A stretch of 64,000 nucleotides of DNA. It comes from Odobenus rosmarus divergens (Eukaryota; Chordata; Mammalia; Carnivora; Odobenidae). Numbering within the stretch: the stretch's first letter is position 1; each line of letters starts with the position of its first letter. A program made the translations under genes and the position numbers. A model generated the notes under the pieces. It was not told the origin of the DNA. It did no database searches and saw nothing but the letters and a program-made list of their open reading frames with translations. The stretch lies in contig NW_004450939.1 in assembly GCF_000321225.1 (NCBI RefSeq), positions 794,171 through 858,170 of the forward strand. Reading direction: 5' to 3'. This document shows positions 27,431 to 38,962 of this stretch, in pieces.

Positions 27431-29134
27431 CACTCGTGTTTTCAGTATCAAAATGGAAACAAGGTCAGAGAAAGGTGCCCTGCTGTCACAGAAACATGCT
27501 CTGCCGGTGCGGGCTCCCCCAGCCCCCCAAAACGGTCATGCTTCTAGCCTTCCTGGTTGCCTTCTCTATGGGAAAACCAACAGAGCATCTGCTGCACTGA
27601 GCTTAGAAACAAAAATGTCGTCTGCTGGGCTAGAAGACAGCATCCGCAGAAGGCTGAAAATTAAAATAAAATAAACAGAGGACTGCAGATTGTTCAAATT
27701 AGCCTACATTAAAGCCAGAGGAACAGCCTGTCATCTCGCTGTTAAATTAGACTGTGGCTGCGGCTGATTTGGAAGGACAGACGACTGAATGACAAGTGTG
27801 AATGAGTCCTGGAAAAGGTGCAAAGTGAGCCACGGGGAAGCAAGGAATGCGGAGCAGATGGACAATTGGATTTGAACAGAAGGAGAGACATCGAATTTTT
27901 AGGTTGAATTTTTTCAAAGGATAGCAATAACCCATATTTCTACAGATATATGCCTTTTCTTTCTGATTTCAAAGTCCTTTTCTTTCGGTTTGCTGTCAAA
28001 AAAAGACAGACAGGGGCTGCTGGTAAAATGATACTGATGAGAACTCCGTGGGTAAGAATACTGGATGTTTTCCATAAATCTCAGCAAGCATTGCGTCACA
28101 TCGTAGGGTGAGTTACATAGGCATTTTGTAAGACTCTAAATTCAGATACAGGCCAATGAAATTAGTCAATCAGTTAACATAGCCTATTTCTAGGACATTG
28201 AGGTCCAAGAGTACTATCCATTCACTGCCCTCTGGAAATGAGCTATCTAGGTGACGAAGCTTGCCATTTTAAGAACCAACGCTTTTCGATTTGAAACTGT
28301 TTGTTGAATGAATGGATGGATGAAGGAAATGGATTGCGCAGTTGCCTTCAGTAGTAGACATTGAAAACAGGTTCTTGGTGAATGTATAAACGTAAGTTCC
28401 AGTGTCCTACCAACACACACGGACGCCCCTGGGAGCTGAAATGTGAGTTGGGACCACCGCTTCACTGACACAGTCCTCATGGGTAGAATCTGATATAACA
28501 GACAAGTCTAGAGGGCAGGTGGGATGGGCCAACCAAGAGACTGGCACCGATGGCCACCAAGGCACTTGCTGAGAGAGCACCATAAGGGGGAAGTGAGCAG
28601 GCTCCATGATTGGTTAAAAAAGAAACAATACCAGGTTTCTTGGAGGTGAGGTGGTATTTTGAGTTCTGCACATCCTGAGTAAGTCCAATATTTTTTCTCT
28701 GGGACACTCTCACGGATTCATAGCAAAACCCTAGGAAAACCGAAATGCAAAGGACAGACCCAAAGAATGATCCCTATATAAGATCCCTACACAACATCAG
28801 GAATACTGCCTCGCAATCTAGCGTGGTTTCAGAGAACACGGGCCAGCTCCAGCATAGCTCAGCAGCAAGACTCCATGAAAGGACACCCTCCCAACAGCAG
28901 ATGAAAGGGCACCCTCCCAACAGCAGTGTCCCGCTCAGCACATGACAGGACAGGACACAGCCGCCCCGCCCCACCAGCATCTGTGGGCATGAGCAGTACT
29001 AGCAGGGACTTAGGCTTTCACTCAGTAAAGAATGACTGTGCACAGTGGGTCAGACTCCAGGCTAAACCTGGGGAGCACAATGACAAACAAGGCACATTTG
29101 GTGTCTGCCTTAACAGGGCTTAGATTCCAGAAAG
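27431..29134. other. Intergenic unique sequence with a short tandem duplication
   Basis: 28875-28900 and 28901-28926 are a 26-bp tandem pair (ATGAAAGG[A/G]CACCCTCC...) with one mismatch. 27640-27900 looks repeat-free and possibly conserved. Confidence 0.5.
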
Positions 29135-29600
29135 CACTTGTCAAGTGTATCAGTTGCCTAGAACTGATGTAATAAAGTACCTCAAACTGGGTGGCTGAAA
29201 TAACAGAAATATATTGTCTCACAGGTCTGGAGGCTAGAATTCCAGGAGCAAGGTGCAGGTTGTTTCCTTCTGAGGGTTATGAGAGAGAATCTGTCCCATG
29301 CCTCTCCCTTGGGGAGCTTACCGCAATCTTTGGTATTCCTTGGTGTGGAGAAGCATCACCCGGATCTGGCTTTCATCTTCATGTGACATTCTCCCTGTGT
29401 GCACGTCTTTGTCCGAATTTCCTCTTTTTGTAAGGACACCAGTCATATTGGATTCAGGGGCCCACCCTACTCCAGTATGACCTCATCCTAACAAATTACA
29501 TCTACGAACACTCTGTTTCCAAATACAGTCATATTCTGGGGGACTGGATGTTAGGACATCAACATATGAAGGTTGGGGGACATAATCCAACCCATAACAG
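29135..29600 (+). mobile_element. Ancient interspersed repeat (family not assigned)
   Basis: AAACTGGGTGGCTGAAATAA, CACAGGTCTGGAGGCTAG, AAGGACACCAGTCATATTGG, CAAATACAGTCATATTCTGG and CCCATAACA occur in the order of a very common mammalian repeat. I recognise the sequence but not its name. Confidence 0.6.
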
Positions 29601-30751
29601 CAGAAGAAACACCGGTGGGAACTGGAGCAGGAAAGGCCGAGTGATGGATGCCATATGCAGCTGAGTTCACGCGAGAAAGCCTCTGGAAATTCTCAAAAAC
29701 TATTGTGGAGGCCTTAGAAGTGGTGGGAGGTCCCACAGAAGCAAATGGAGGCAAAAGATGGAAAAATACAATTTATTACTTTTCTCCTTTTACTTTCTTT
29801 CCAGTTTTATTGAGATATAACTGACATGCCACATTGTGTAAGTTTAAGGTATACGATGTGAGGATTTCATGCATGTATATACTGCCAAATGTTTACCACA
29901 ATAAAGTTCGTTAACACCTCCATAATTTTACATAATTACCATTTTTCTGTGTGTGATGAGAACATTTAAGATCTACTCTCTTAGCAACCTTGAAGTATTA
30001 TAATACGGTATTGTTAACTATAATCACTGTGCTGTACCTTATATTCCCAGGACTTACTCATCTTATAACTGGAGGTTCGTATCCTTTGACCACCATCACG
30101 ATATCTTCTTTATCCATTCATTTCCATATTTTGGTGTTTCCAGATGTTGGCATTATGAATAATGCTGCAATAAATATGGGAGTGCAAATATATTTTTAAG
30201 ATCCTGATCTCATCTCCTTTGGATATACACCCAGAAGCGGGATTGTTGGATCACATGGTAGCTCTATTTTTAATTTTTTGCAGAACCTCCATACTGTTTT
30301 CCAGAGTGGCTGCACTGATTGACATTCCCAGCAACAGTGCACAAAAGAGATAGCGTTTCTCTGATGATTAGTGATACTGAACATCTTTTTGTGTACCTGT
30401 TGGTCATTTGCATGTCTTCTTTAGAAAAATGTCTATTCGGGCCCTTTGCCCATTTTTTAATCTAATTTTTTTGCTATTGGGTTGTATGATTTCCTTATAC
30501 GTTTTGAATATTAACCCCTTATTGGATAGTTTACAAATATTTTCTCCCATTTCATAGGTTGCCTTGCTTTTCATTGATTGTTTCTCTTACTGTGCAGAAG
30601 CTCTTTAGTTTGGTATGATCCCACTCATTTATTTTTGTCTTTGTTTTCTGTGTTTTTGGTTTTAGGTCCAAAAACTTGTTGCAACCACTATCAAGAACAC
30701 TTTTCCCCATATTTTCTAGTAGGGGTTTTTTATAGTTTCAGGTTTTACTTT

Positions 30752-30944
30752 TTTTTTAAGATTTTATTTATTTCTTTGACAGAGAGAGACACAGCGAGAG
30801 AGGGAACACAAGTAGGGGGAGTGGGAGAGGGAGAAGCAGGCTTCCCACTGAGTAGGGAGCCTGATGTGGGGCTTGATCCCAGTACCCTGGGATCATGACC
30901 TGAGCCGAAGGCAGATGCTTAACAACTGAGCCACCCAGGCGTCC
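30752..30944 (-). repeat. CAN-SINE inserted in the L1
   Basis: Flanked by CAGGTTTTACTTTT and CAGGGTTTACTTTT, duplicated L1 target sequence. Confidence 0.93.
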
Positions 30945-31668
30945 CTCAGGGTTTACTTTTAAGTCTTTAGTGCATTTTGAGTTAATATTTGTGCAGGGTG
31001 TAAGATAGGGGGTTAATTTTATCATTTTGCATGTGATTATCTAGTTTTCCCAGCACCATTTACTGCTGAGACTATTCTTTCCCCATTGAGTATTCTTGAC
31101 TACCATGTCAAATATTAGCTGACTGCATATGCAAGGATGTATCTCTGAACTCTCTATCCCATTTGTCTATGTGTTTTGATGTGTTTTGATGACAGTATCA
31201 GACTGTTTTGATTACTATAGTCTTATCGTGTCATTGGAAAGAAAAAGTGTGATGCTTCCAGTGTTGTTCTTCTTCCTCATGCTTGCCTTGGCAATTTACA
31301 GTCTTTTGTGATCCTATATGAATATTAGGATTTTTTTTTCTATTTCTGTAAAATACGTGACTGGAATTTTGACAGGGATTACGTTGGATCTCTGGATGGC
31401 TTTGGGTGCTAGGCACATTTGAACAATTTTAGTTCTTCTGATCCATGGACACTAAATATCTTTCCATTTATCTGTGTCTTCTTCAATTTTTTTAAACCAA
31501 GTCTTAGTGTTTTCAGTATACAAATCTTTTACCTCTTTGGTTAAATTTATTCCCAAGGACTTTATGGTTTTTGATGCTGTTATAAATAGGATTGTTTTTT
31601 TGTTTTGTTTTGTTTTTCAGTTTTCTCAGATATTTCGTTGTTAGTGTATAGAAACTCAACTGATTTCT

Positions 31669-31727
31669 TTTTTTTTTAAGATTTTATTTATTTATTTGAC
31701 AGAGAGGCAGAGAGAGTACAGGCGCCC
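31669..31727 (-). repeat. Internally deleted 59-bp CAN-SINE in the L1
   Basis: Only the A-tail end (TTTTTTTTTTAAGATTTTAT.. on +) and the last bases of the head (CAGGCGCCC) remain, yet the element has a perfect 14-bp duplication CTCAACTGATTTCT (31655-31668, 31728-31741). Confidence 0.88.
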
Positions 31728-32215
31728 CTCAACTGATTTCTGTATCTTAATTTTGTATCCTGTAACTTTACCAAATTCATTTATTAGTTCTAAAAGGTTT
31801 TTTTGGTGGAATCTTTAGGATTTTCTATAAATAGGATCACATCGTCTGCAAACAGAGGTAATTTTACTTCTTCCTTCCTGATGTGAATGCCTTTTAGTTC
31901 TTGCTCTTGCATTACTGCTCAGGCTAGGACTTCCAGTACTATGTTGAATAGGAGTGGCGAGAGTGGGCACCCTTGTCTTGTTCTTGATCTTACAGGAAAA
32001 GCTTTCCATCTTTCCCCATTGAATGGGTTAGCTGTGGGTTTGCCATATATGTCTGGCCTTTATTATGTTGAGGTTACTCTTAATTTGACTTCATATTTTA
32101 TTGCCCAGGCTAGGGCATGGCACGTCATATGGTAGTCTGTGTTCTTCTAGTTTTTCATGTACTTTTTAATGTTTAGGCCTCTGAACAGTTTCAAATTCAT
32201 TGCAGTATATAGAAT

Positions 32216-32426
32216 AAATATAAATTTAAATTAATTTTTCCCTATCCTGATATCCAGTTGCCACAATAATCTTTCTTTAGCAATGATTTGGGAAGAATTT
32301 GCAGAGAGTTTATATTGTATTACAGTCAGATCCACCTTTATAAGCCATATCCATCCAAACCTTCCCTTCTACCACAGTCTCCCAAGAAACTTAGGACAAG
32401 AACTTAGGAAATCGGAAAACTGCTCC
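32216..32426. other. Intergenic unique sequence
   Basis: No feature recognised. Confidence 0.4.
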
Positions 32427-32443
32427 AAGAAATTGTAGGTCAG

Positions 32444-32652
32444 GGGGCGCCTGGGTGGCTCAGTCGTTAAGCATCTGCCTTTGGCTCAGGTCATGATCCC
32501 AGGATCCTGGGATCGAGCCCCGCATTGGGCTCCCTGCTCGGCGGGAGGCCTGCTTCTCCCTCTCCCACTCCCTCTGTTTGTGTTCCTGCTCTCACTATCT
32601 CTCTCTCTCTGTCAAATAAATAAATAAAATCTTTAAAAAAATAAAAAGAAAA
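32444..32652 (+). repeat. CAN-SINE, full length
   Basis: Perfect target-site duplication AAGAAATTGTAGGTCAG (32427-32443, 32653-32669). Confidence 0.96.
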
Positions 32653-32669
32653 AAGAAATTGTAGGTCAG

Positions 32670-33509
32670 GAAGCACTGCTTTGATAGAAGTGAGTTCATG
32701 TCCAATACTCCCAGTGTCTCCATGTGATGAAGCTGAGCTAGAGCATGCAACTTGGATGTCCCAACTAAAGCCTGACCCCAAAACCTAAGATAATACCACT
32801 TTCTGGCCAGATACCAGATATAGCAACACAATGATGTGCAGATAGAGAAGAGAGAGACCTGGCAGGCCCTGAACCCACTTAGCCAGGTGAATGGCAGGAG
32901 CTCAGGCGTGGAGACGGGGAAGCAGAGAGGCAAGCTGAGAGCAGAATTACCAACCCCCCACTCCCCAACCTCCCTCCCCAGTTGTCATTTTGCTTCTGTT
33001 TCACCATACATTAATTTTATAATATATGAACAATGGAATAGAATCCCCTAGGCAATTTATCTTGTTTTAACCCAGTACTATAATGTTTTGGTTTTTATTA
33101 CTTTCTAAAATGTTTCAAATATGACAGAACAATTTTATGTAAATATACACATATTTATAAATTCATATTGAGTTCTTTGGTCCTCCAGGTGACTATCAAA
33201 CCGTCAAGTTCTATTTTCTATTCTGTTATAACTTCCACTGATAATCTATCAATGATGCATAAACCTGTGTATTACATTCAGTTAGGAATTATTTGTCTTC
33301 TGCATTTAAAATTCTCAACTGGGAATATTATATATCTGTACATTTATTCTTGTCCTTTTATTTTGCCTGTGACAATCTTATGATTTTATAAATGTTGTGT
33401 GTCTTAATTATCAATAATTCAATATTTGCACAAACAAAAAAAGGAATCAGTGATAATATGATTCATAAGAAATCATCTGAATGACTAAAATATATTTCTC
33501 ATTATATTT
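32670..33509. other. Intergenic AT-rich unique sequence
   Basis: No gene or repeat recognised. Confidence 0.4.
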
Positions 33510-34345
33510 GGTCTTTGTCTATGGTTCATGACTCAGAGCACCCAAGACTGTTGGAATTTCCTGAGCCGATAAGAGGAACAGGTGTGATTTTTGTCATAAT
33601 ATTTGGTTTTTGTCCTCAGTTCTTGAAATTGCTTTAGAGCCATCATGGTGAGATAGATGTCTTATTTATGAGTCCCTTTCCACCACAGCTGGGTTTATGT
33701 TACTGAGGTGACTTTTGAAAAGCACCTAAGGATGGGGACTTGTACGGGGAAACAATCGTGTGATTAGAGGGTTGGAACCTTCAGTCCCACCTCTCTCCCC
33801 ACTTCCAGGGAAGGGCGAAGTGCTGGAATTTGAGTTAAACCACCACTGGCAGTGATTTAATCAATCATGCCTATGTAATGGAGCCTCCAAAGAAACCCAG
33901 AATGACATGGTTTGCAGAACTTCTGGGTTGGTGAACCTGGTACAGAGAGAGTAACATGCCCAGAGAAGGCAGGGATGCTCCACGCCTCTTCCCACATACC
34001 TTGCCCTTTGCATTTCTTCTATCTGGCTGTTCCTGAGTTATATTCTTTTATAATAAACCAGTAATCTGGTAAATAAAATATTTCTTTGAGTTCTGTGAAC
34101 CACTCTAGCAAGTTAATCAAACCCAAGGCTGGAGTGGAGGTGTGGGAACTCCCAATCGATAGCCCCTCAGCGGGAAGCACAAGTATTAACCTGGGCTTGC
34201 AACAGACATCTGACTTGGGGGATGAGGGGCAGTCTTGTAGGACTGAGCTTTTAACCTGTGGAATCTGATGCTGTCTCTGGGTAGACAGTTTGAAACTGAG
34301 TTGAATTCTATGACACCAGCTGATGTCTTGAGAATTGCTTATTTG
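33510..34345 (+). mobile_element. Solitary LTR-like remnant, ERVL/MLT2-like
   Basis: Recognisable LTR landmarks in order: TATGTAATGGAGCCTCCAAA, AGAACTTCTGGGTTGGTGAA, TCTGGCTGTTCCTGAGTTAT, TTATAATAAACCAGTAATCT (poly(A) signal), GAGTTCTGTGAACCACTCTA, TTTTAACCTGTGGAATCTGA. Family assignment is from memory. No viral gene is present. Confidence 0.65.
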
Positions 34346-34365
34346 TGTGTGCAATCCCCCATCCC

Positions 34366-34388
34366 TATACACACACACACACACACAG
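34366..34388 (+). repeat. (AC)n microsatellite
   Basis: About ten AC units. Confidence 0.9.
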
Positions 34389-34640
34389 AGATTGGAATTG
34401 GGTACAGAATCCAAATTATCATTTCATTTTCATTGTATATTTTAGCATTATAGCATTCACATGTACAAATAATCTTGCATACTTATTTAAATATATAATT
34501 ATAAGAACTTATTACCTCTGATAATTTTTGATAGAGTCCTTTGAATTTTCCAACAATAAACTCATAAAACCTACAAAATTAAAATGTTTATTTCTTTATT
34601 TCTTTTATAATTTGTTTTTCCTTCTCAACTATCATCAGAA

Positions 34641-34834
34641 GTCTGGGGCGCCTGGGTAGCTTAGTCGGTTAAGCATCTGCTTTCAGCTCAGGTCATGATC
34701 ACAGGGTTTCTGGATTGAGCCCCGCATTGAGCTCCCTGCTCAGCAGGGAGTCTGCTTCTCCCTCTGCCCCTACCCCTGCTTGTGCTCTCTCTCTCTCTCT
34801 CTCAAATAAATAAATAAAATCTTAAAAAAAAAAA
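34641..34834 (+). repeat. CAN-SINE, full length
   Basis: Target-site duplication ACTATCATCAGAA/ACTACCATCAGAA (34628-34640, 34835-34847). Its 3' half is the source of the inverted copy at 35.8-36.0 kb. Confidence 0.94.
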
Positions 34835-34944
34835 ACTACCATCAGAATTTTTGAATGGCAACTGAGGCTTGTTTTCTTTTTTTTTTTAATTTTATTTTTA
34901 CTGTTTTGTAAAGATTTTATTTTTAAGTAATCTCTACACCCAAC
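34729..34944 (+). repeat. Inverted duplication, left arm
   Basis: Contains the 3' half of the SINE at 34641, its 3' target duplication, 25 bp of unique flank and the 3' part of the next SINE. Reverse complement is found at 35798-35987. Confidence 0.88.
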
Positions 34945-35014
34945 ATGGGGCTCGAACTCCAACCCGGAGATCAAGAATCGCATGCTCCACTGACTGAGCC
35001 AGTCAAGTGCCCCT
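34900..35014 (-). repeat. CAN-SINE, short type
   Basis: TAAGTAATCTCTACACCCAAC..ACTGAGCCAGTCAAGTGCCCC on the plus strand. Confidence 0.88.
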
Positions 35015-35038
35015 CTTTTTTTTTTAAAGGCACATTTT

Positions 35039-35226
35039 AGGCATGCCTGGGTGGCTCAGTCATTAAGCGTCTGCTTTCGGCTCAGAGCATGGTCCCAGGG
35101 TCCTAGGGTCCTAGGGTCCTGGGATCGAGCCCCACATCAGGTTCCCTGCTCTCCCTCTCCCACTCCCCCTGCTTGTGTTTCCTCTCTCGCTGTGTCTCTC
35201 TGTCAAATAAAATCTTAAAAAAAAAA
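35039..35226 (+). repeat. CAN-SINE with internal triplication
   Basis: Target-site duplication AAAGGCACATTTT (35026-35038, 35227-35239). Body carries GGGTCCTA three times in tandem (about 35098-35120) where other copies have one. Confidence 0.94.
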
Positions 35227-35252
35227 AAAGGCACATTTTGTTCGTTTTTTTT

Positions 35253-35360
35253 AAAGTTTATTCATTTTTTAGTAATCTCTACACCCAATGTGGGGCTCAA
35301 ACTCCCAACCCCAAAATCAAGAGTCACATGCTCTTCTGACTGAGCCAGCCAGGTGCCCCT
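35253..35360 (-). repeat. CAN-SINE, short type
   Basis: AGTAATCTCTACACCCAATG..GAGCCAGCCAGGTGCCCC on plus. Confidence 0.88.
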
Positions 35361-35390
35361 TGTTTTTCTTTTTAATAAGACTATCTCTGG

Positions 35391-35495
35391 GGGGCTTGGC
35401 TGGCTCAGTCATTAGAGCATGTAACTCTTGATCTTGGAGTTGTGAATTCAAGCCCCACATTGGGTATAGAGTTTACCTAAGGGAAAAAAAATTTA
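35391..35495 (+). repeat. CAN-SINE, short type
   Basis: GGGGCTTGGCTGGCTCAGTC head; TTGGGTATAGAGTTTACCT 3' end. Confidence 0.88.
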
Positions 35496-35797
35496 AGACT
35501 TTCTCTACTCTTAAATTTAGGATTTTAATCATTTCTACAATTTTTAAGATCAAATAGAACAATATGCAATTAACTATTAGAAATTCAAATGCTGAACAGA
35601 GCATCAGTTTTTCATTTCTTTTAATAAATAAGAAAAAGATCTCTAAAGAATAACTATTTAGGACATACCTCTGGAATCACCAAATTGGGCGGGGGGGGGG
35701 GCATTACCTACTTTCTCTACATGAAGTCTTCAAGAATAATGCAGCCCACGAATGGGGGGGATGGGAGTCCTTTTTGTAGGCTACTTGTAGGTTGGTA

Positions 35798-35987
35798 GTT
35801 GGGTGTAGAGATTACTTAAAAATAAAATTAAAAAAAAAAAAGAAAACAAGCCTCAGTTGCCATTCAAAAATTCTGATGGTAGTTTTTTTTTTTAAAGATT
35901 TTAATTATTTATTTGAGACAGAGAGAGAGAGCACAAGCAGGGGTAGGGGCAGAGGGAGAAGCAGACTCCCTGCTGAGCAGGGAGCTC
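35798..35987 (-). repeat. Inverted duplication, right arm
   Basis: Reverse complement of 34729-34944 with few mismatches and one 23-bp deletion between AAAATAAAA repeats. Unique sequence GCCTCAGTTGCCATTCAAAA is shared, ruling out two independent SINE insertions. Confidence 0.88.
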
Positions 35988-35993
35988 CATGTG

Positions 35994-36946
35994 ATGATGA
36001 GTCAGTGGGGTCTCAGAGCATTATCTTAGAAAATACTCCCATTCTGTCACTCAGAGCCATCCATTCTTTAGCTTTTCTTTTCCCTGTTCCTTCTCCTACT
36101 GTCATTATAAATGGCCCAAGAAGCGGTAAACTGAAGAGAGACACAGAAAGGCAGCGGCAGGCAAAAGAAGACACAAATCGGACAGAAGATTAAGAGTAGA
36201 AAAAAAAAAAAGAGTAGAAAATATATAAGTTTCTTGGGACTGTCAGAGCTTCCAAGGAGAGACATGTATTCGGCCCTTTTCTGATATTAACTTCATTTTG
36301 TATAGTATCCTATTATTGGCTCGGAGCTTCCAGAGAGACTGAAAATTAATTCATGAGCTACTGCAAAACTCTGGAAGCCAAGAACTGCCTTGTGAGGGGG
36401 GTGTGTCTGTGAGTCAGGGTGACAGATAAGAAGCCTTGACCGCAAGTGGCTGCCAGTCCAGCAGCCTTATCGGCTCACGTGTTACCAGGGCCGCGAGCTA
36501 GCTTTCCAAGGCTCCAGCTAAAAAGAAATGTTTCATAATCTGAGCTGCTTTAGGGTGTAACAGGTCACCATCATTAAGGTTTATGGTGACTGAGTCATGG
36601 CCCAGAGAAGGGACATCACCCAGGAAAGGAAGTTCTGTAGGACTTGGGAATGACTTTTGTTTCATTTGTTAGGCAATTATCAGAAGATGATGACAAAAAG
36701 TTAAATCTTTTTATTGTGATCCTTAGAGTAAGAACGCAAGTAAACCCACAAAGATTATGTCATATTTGAAAATACTTAGAAAAGGAAAATTTTAAAAACC
36801 CCACATAGCTAACTCAACACTAGACTATACACACTTGAGGTAGTTTATGAAAGATGCACAAGATTCCTTTTTTTAAAGTTTCTCCTTACAGTTTAGACAT
36901 CTTAATGTAGTTGCTGGAACACATGTAAAGAACCTCATCACTTAAA
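35994..36946. other. Repeat-free intergenic block, enhancer candidate
   Basis: No transposon recognised. Carries AGATAAG (36424-36430), CTTATC (36466-36471), CACGTG (36476-36481), TGAGTCA (36591-36597). Function not shown. Confidence 0.4.
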
Positions 36947-36959
36947 AAATGAAAGAGTA

Positions 36960-37158
36960 GGGGGTGCCTGGGTGGCTCAGTCATTAAGCAGCTGCCTTCG
37001 GCTCAGGTCATGATCCCAGGGTCCTGGGATCGAGCCCTGCATTGGGCTCCCTGCTCCGCGGGTAGCCTGCTTCTCCCTCTCCCACTCCCCCTGCTTGTGT
37101 TCCTGCTCTCGCTGTGTCTCTCTCTGTCAAATAAATAAATAAAATCTTTTAAAAAAAA
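36960..37158 (+). repeat. CAN-SINE, full length
   Basis: Imperfect duplication ATGAAAGAGTAGG / ATTAAAGAGGAGG. Confidence 0.92.
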
Positions 37159-37170
37159 AATTAAAGAGGA

Positions 37171-37252
37171 GGGGCGCCTGGCTGGCTCAGTCAGTAGAAC
37201 ATGCGACTCTTGATCTCAGGGTGGTGAGTTCAAGCAGCACATTGGGTGTAGA
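37171..37252 (+). repeat. CAN-SINE, short type, 3'-truncated
   Basis: GGGGCGCCTGGCTGGCTCAG to TTGGGTGTAGAGG; lies directly behind the previous SINE. Confidence 0.88.
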
Positions 37253-38510
37253 GGAAGGACGAAGATCTCAAGGTACTCTTTCAGAAGCTGCTATGGTCAT
37301 CAGCTCTGGGACAAAAGGGTTTACTGAACTTTAGAACCTGGAACCCAGATCTGAAGTCTTAAGGAGGTCAAGAGCAGTGAGAAGCAGAGATGACAAAGGC
37401 CTCAGGTCTGAGGCCTTGACCTTGGATTGGCAAGTCGAATGCATTCCTTGGTAAAGCAAATTCTTCAATCTGAGGAGACTCTTTGTAGTCTCAGTCAAAT
37501 TTCGAGTCAGATTTTTACCTCATATTTCCAAATTAATGATTCTGCTCCTAATTTTGCTATGTAGGGGGTGGGGAGGGTGTCCCCACACCACCAAGCAATT
37601 ATCTGATACCGTCCTACTGTTCAACTTAATTCCAACACTATCTACCTGGCCATAGGCAAGAGGTTCCAACGACGCCCTCCTGAAGTTTGATTAATTTGCT
37701 AGAGCTGCTCACAGAACTCAAACATTTTACTTACTAGATTACCAGTTTATTATGAAAGAACATCAGTCAGCAACAACCAGATGGAAGAGATGCATAGAGC
37801 ATAAAGCAAGGTGTGGGGAAGGGGCCCAGAGCTTCCGTGCTCCCTGAGCCCACCAGTCTCCCCCCACCTCCACATGTTCACCAGCCGGTAAGCTCTCCAA
37901 ACCCCGTCCTTTGGGGTTTGTATGGAGGCTTCATCACATAAGCAAGACTGATGAAATCATTGGCCACTGGTGACTGATTCGACCCCCACCATGCCCAGAA
38001 GCCAGAATAGGACTGAAACTCCCACCTAATTTTGGTTAGTTCCCCTGGCAACCAGCGCCTATCCTTATTTTCCAAAATCACCTCATTAACAGAGCAAAAG
38101 ACACCTTTCCTACTTTCATCATTTAGGAAATTCCAGGGATTTTAGGAGCTCTGTGGCAGGAACCAGAGGAAGACCAAATATGTATTTCTTATTATCAATC
38201 ATTACATCACGACACACTTCCCAGTAGAATTTCTTTTCTGTCTGTTCTGAGGGTAGACTGTTGATTTGGTTTGGCTCTGCTTGATAGTTGACAACCTTAA
38301 AGATTTCCATGCAGTTTCTCTATTAGATACAGAACTTAAAAGATAGATTAGATGTACCATCGACCACTCCTGAGGTACAACCAGCCACCTGTGGTACCCC
38401 ATGTACACAGCAGAAGGGAAGCACAAGTTGAAGCCCAGTTGACCTAATTCTAGAAGTGATATTTCTTCTCTGGCAAATAAGGACAATGTGGTGTCTAAAT
38501 GGGGATATCT
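37253..38510. other. Intergenic unique sequence
   Basis: No gene; short open frames only. Confidence 0.4.
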
Positions 38511-38705
38511 CAGGCAACTGGGTGGCTCAGTCGGTTAAGCCTTTGGCTCAGGTCGTGATCCCAGGGTCTTGAGATCGAGCCCCACATGGGTCTCCCTGCT
38601 CAGCAGGGAATCTGCTTCTCCCTCTCCTTCCCTCCTCCCCGCTGCTTGTGCTCTCTCTCACTCTCTCTCCCTCAAATAAATAAATGATCTTAAAAAAAAT
38701 AATAA
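38511..38705 (+). repeat. CAN-SINE, diverged
   Basis: CAGGCAACTGGGTGGCTCAG head, CTCTCTCCCTCAAATAAATAA tail. Confidence 0.9.
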
Positions 38706-38877
38706 CAAACTCTAAAAAAAAAATTGGGGGTGTCTTGATCAGATGAAGGCTCCAATGTGGGATGATGAGAGGTGAAAGCTGGTGGGGGTGGTGACAAGAA
38801 TTCACCTGAGGCAGAACAAAAGAGACGGAAGTTGACTGACTGCACCGCAAGGGAGCTGAGGAGAAGCTGTCTGCCCC

Positions 38878-38962
38878 AGGCAGTGGGTGGGGCCGGGCCT
38901 GTCGGTGTTGGGCTGGCTGGGGCGGGTGGGGGGCAGGCGTGGGCTGGGGTGGGGTGTCCCTG
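38878..38962 (+). other. G-rich tract, possible G-quadruplex
   Basis: At least six runs of three or more G, spaced by 1-7 nt (GGGTGGGG, GGGG..GGGTGGGGGG, GGGCTGGGGTGGGG). Confidence 0.7.

Larger units (their letters stand above)
29806..32215 (-). mobile_element. LINE-1, antisense 3' UTR and ORF2 part
   Basis: Plus strand shows reverse-complement L1: TTATTGAGATATAACTGACA (3' UTR), CTTTGGATATACACCCAGAA, TCCATACTGTTTTCCAGAGT, GGGCCCTTTGCCCATTTTTT, then RT-side sequence. Interrupted by SINEs at 30752-30944 and 31669-31727. Many stops; not coding. Confidence 0.92.
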
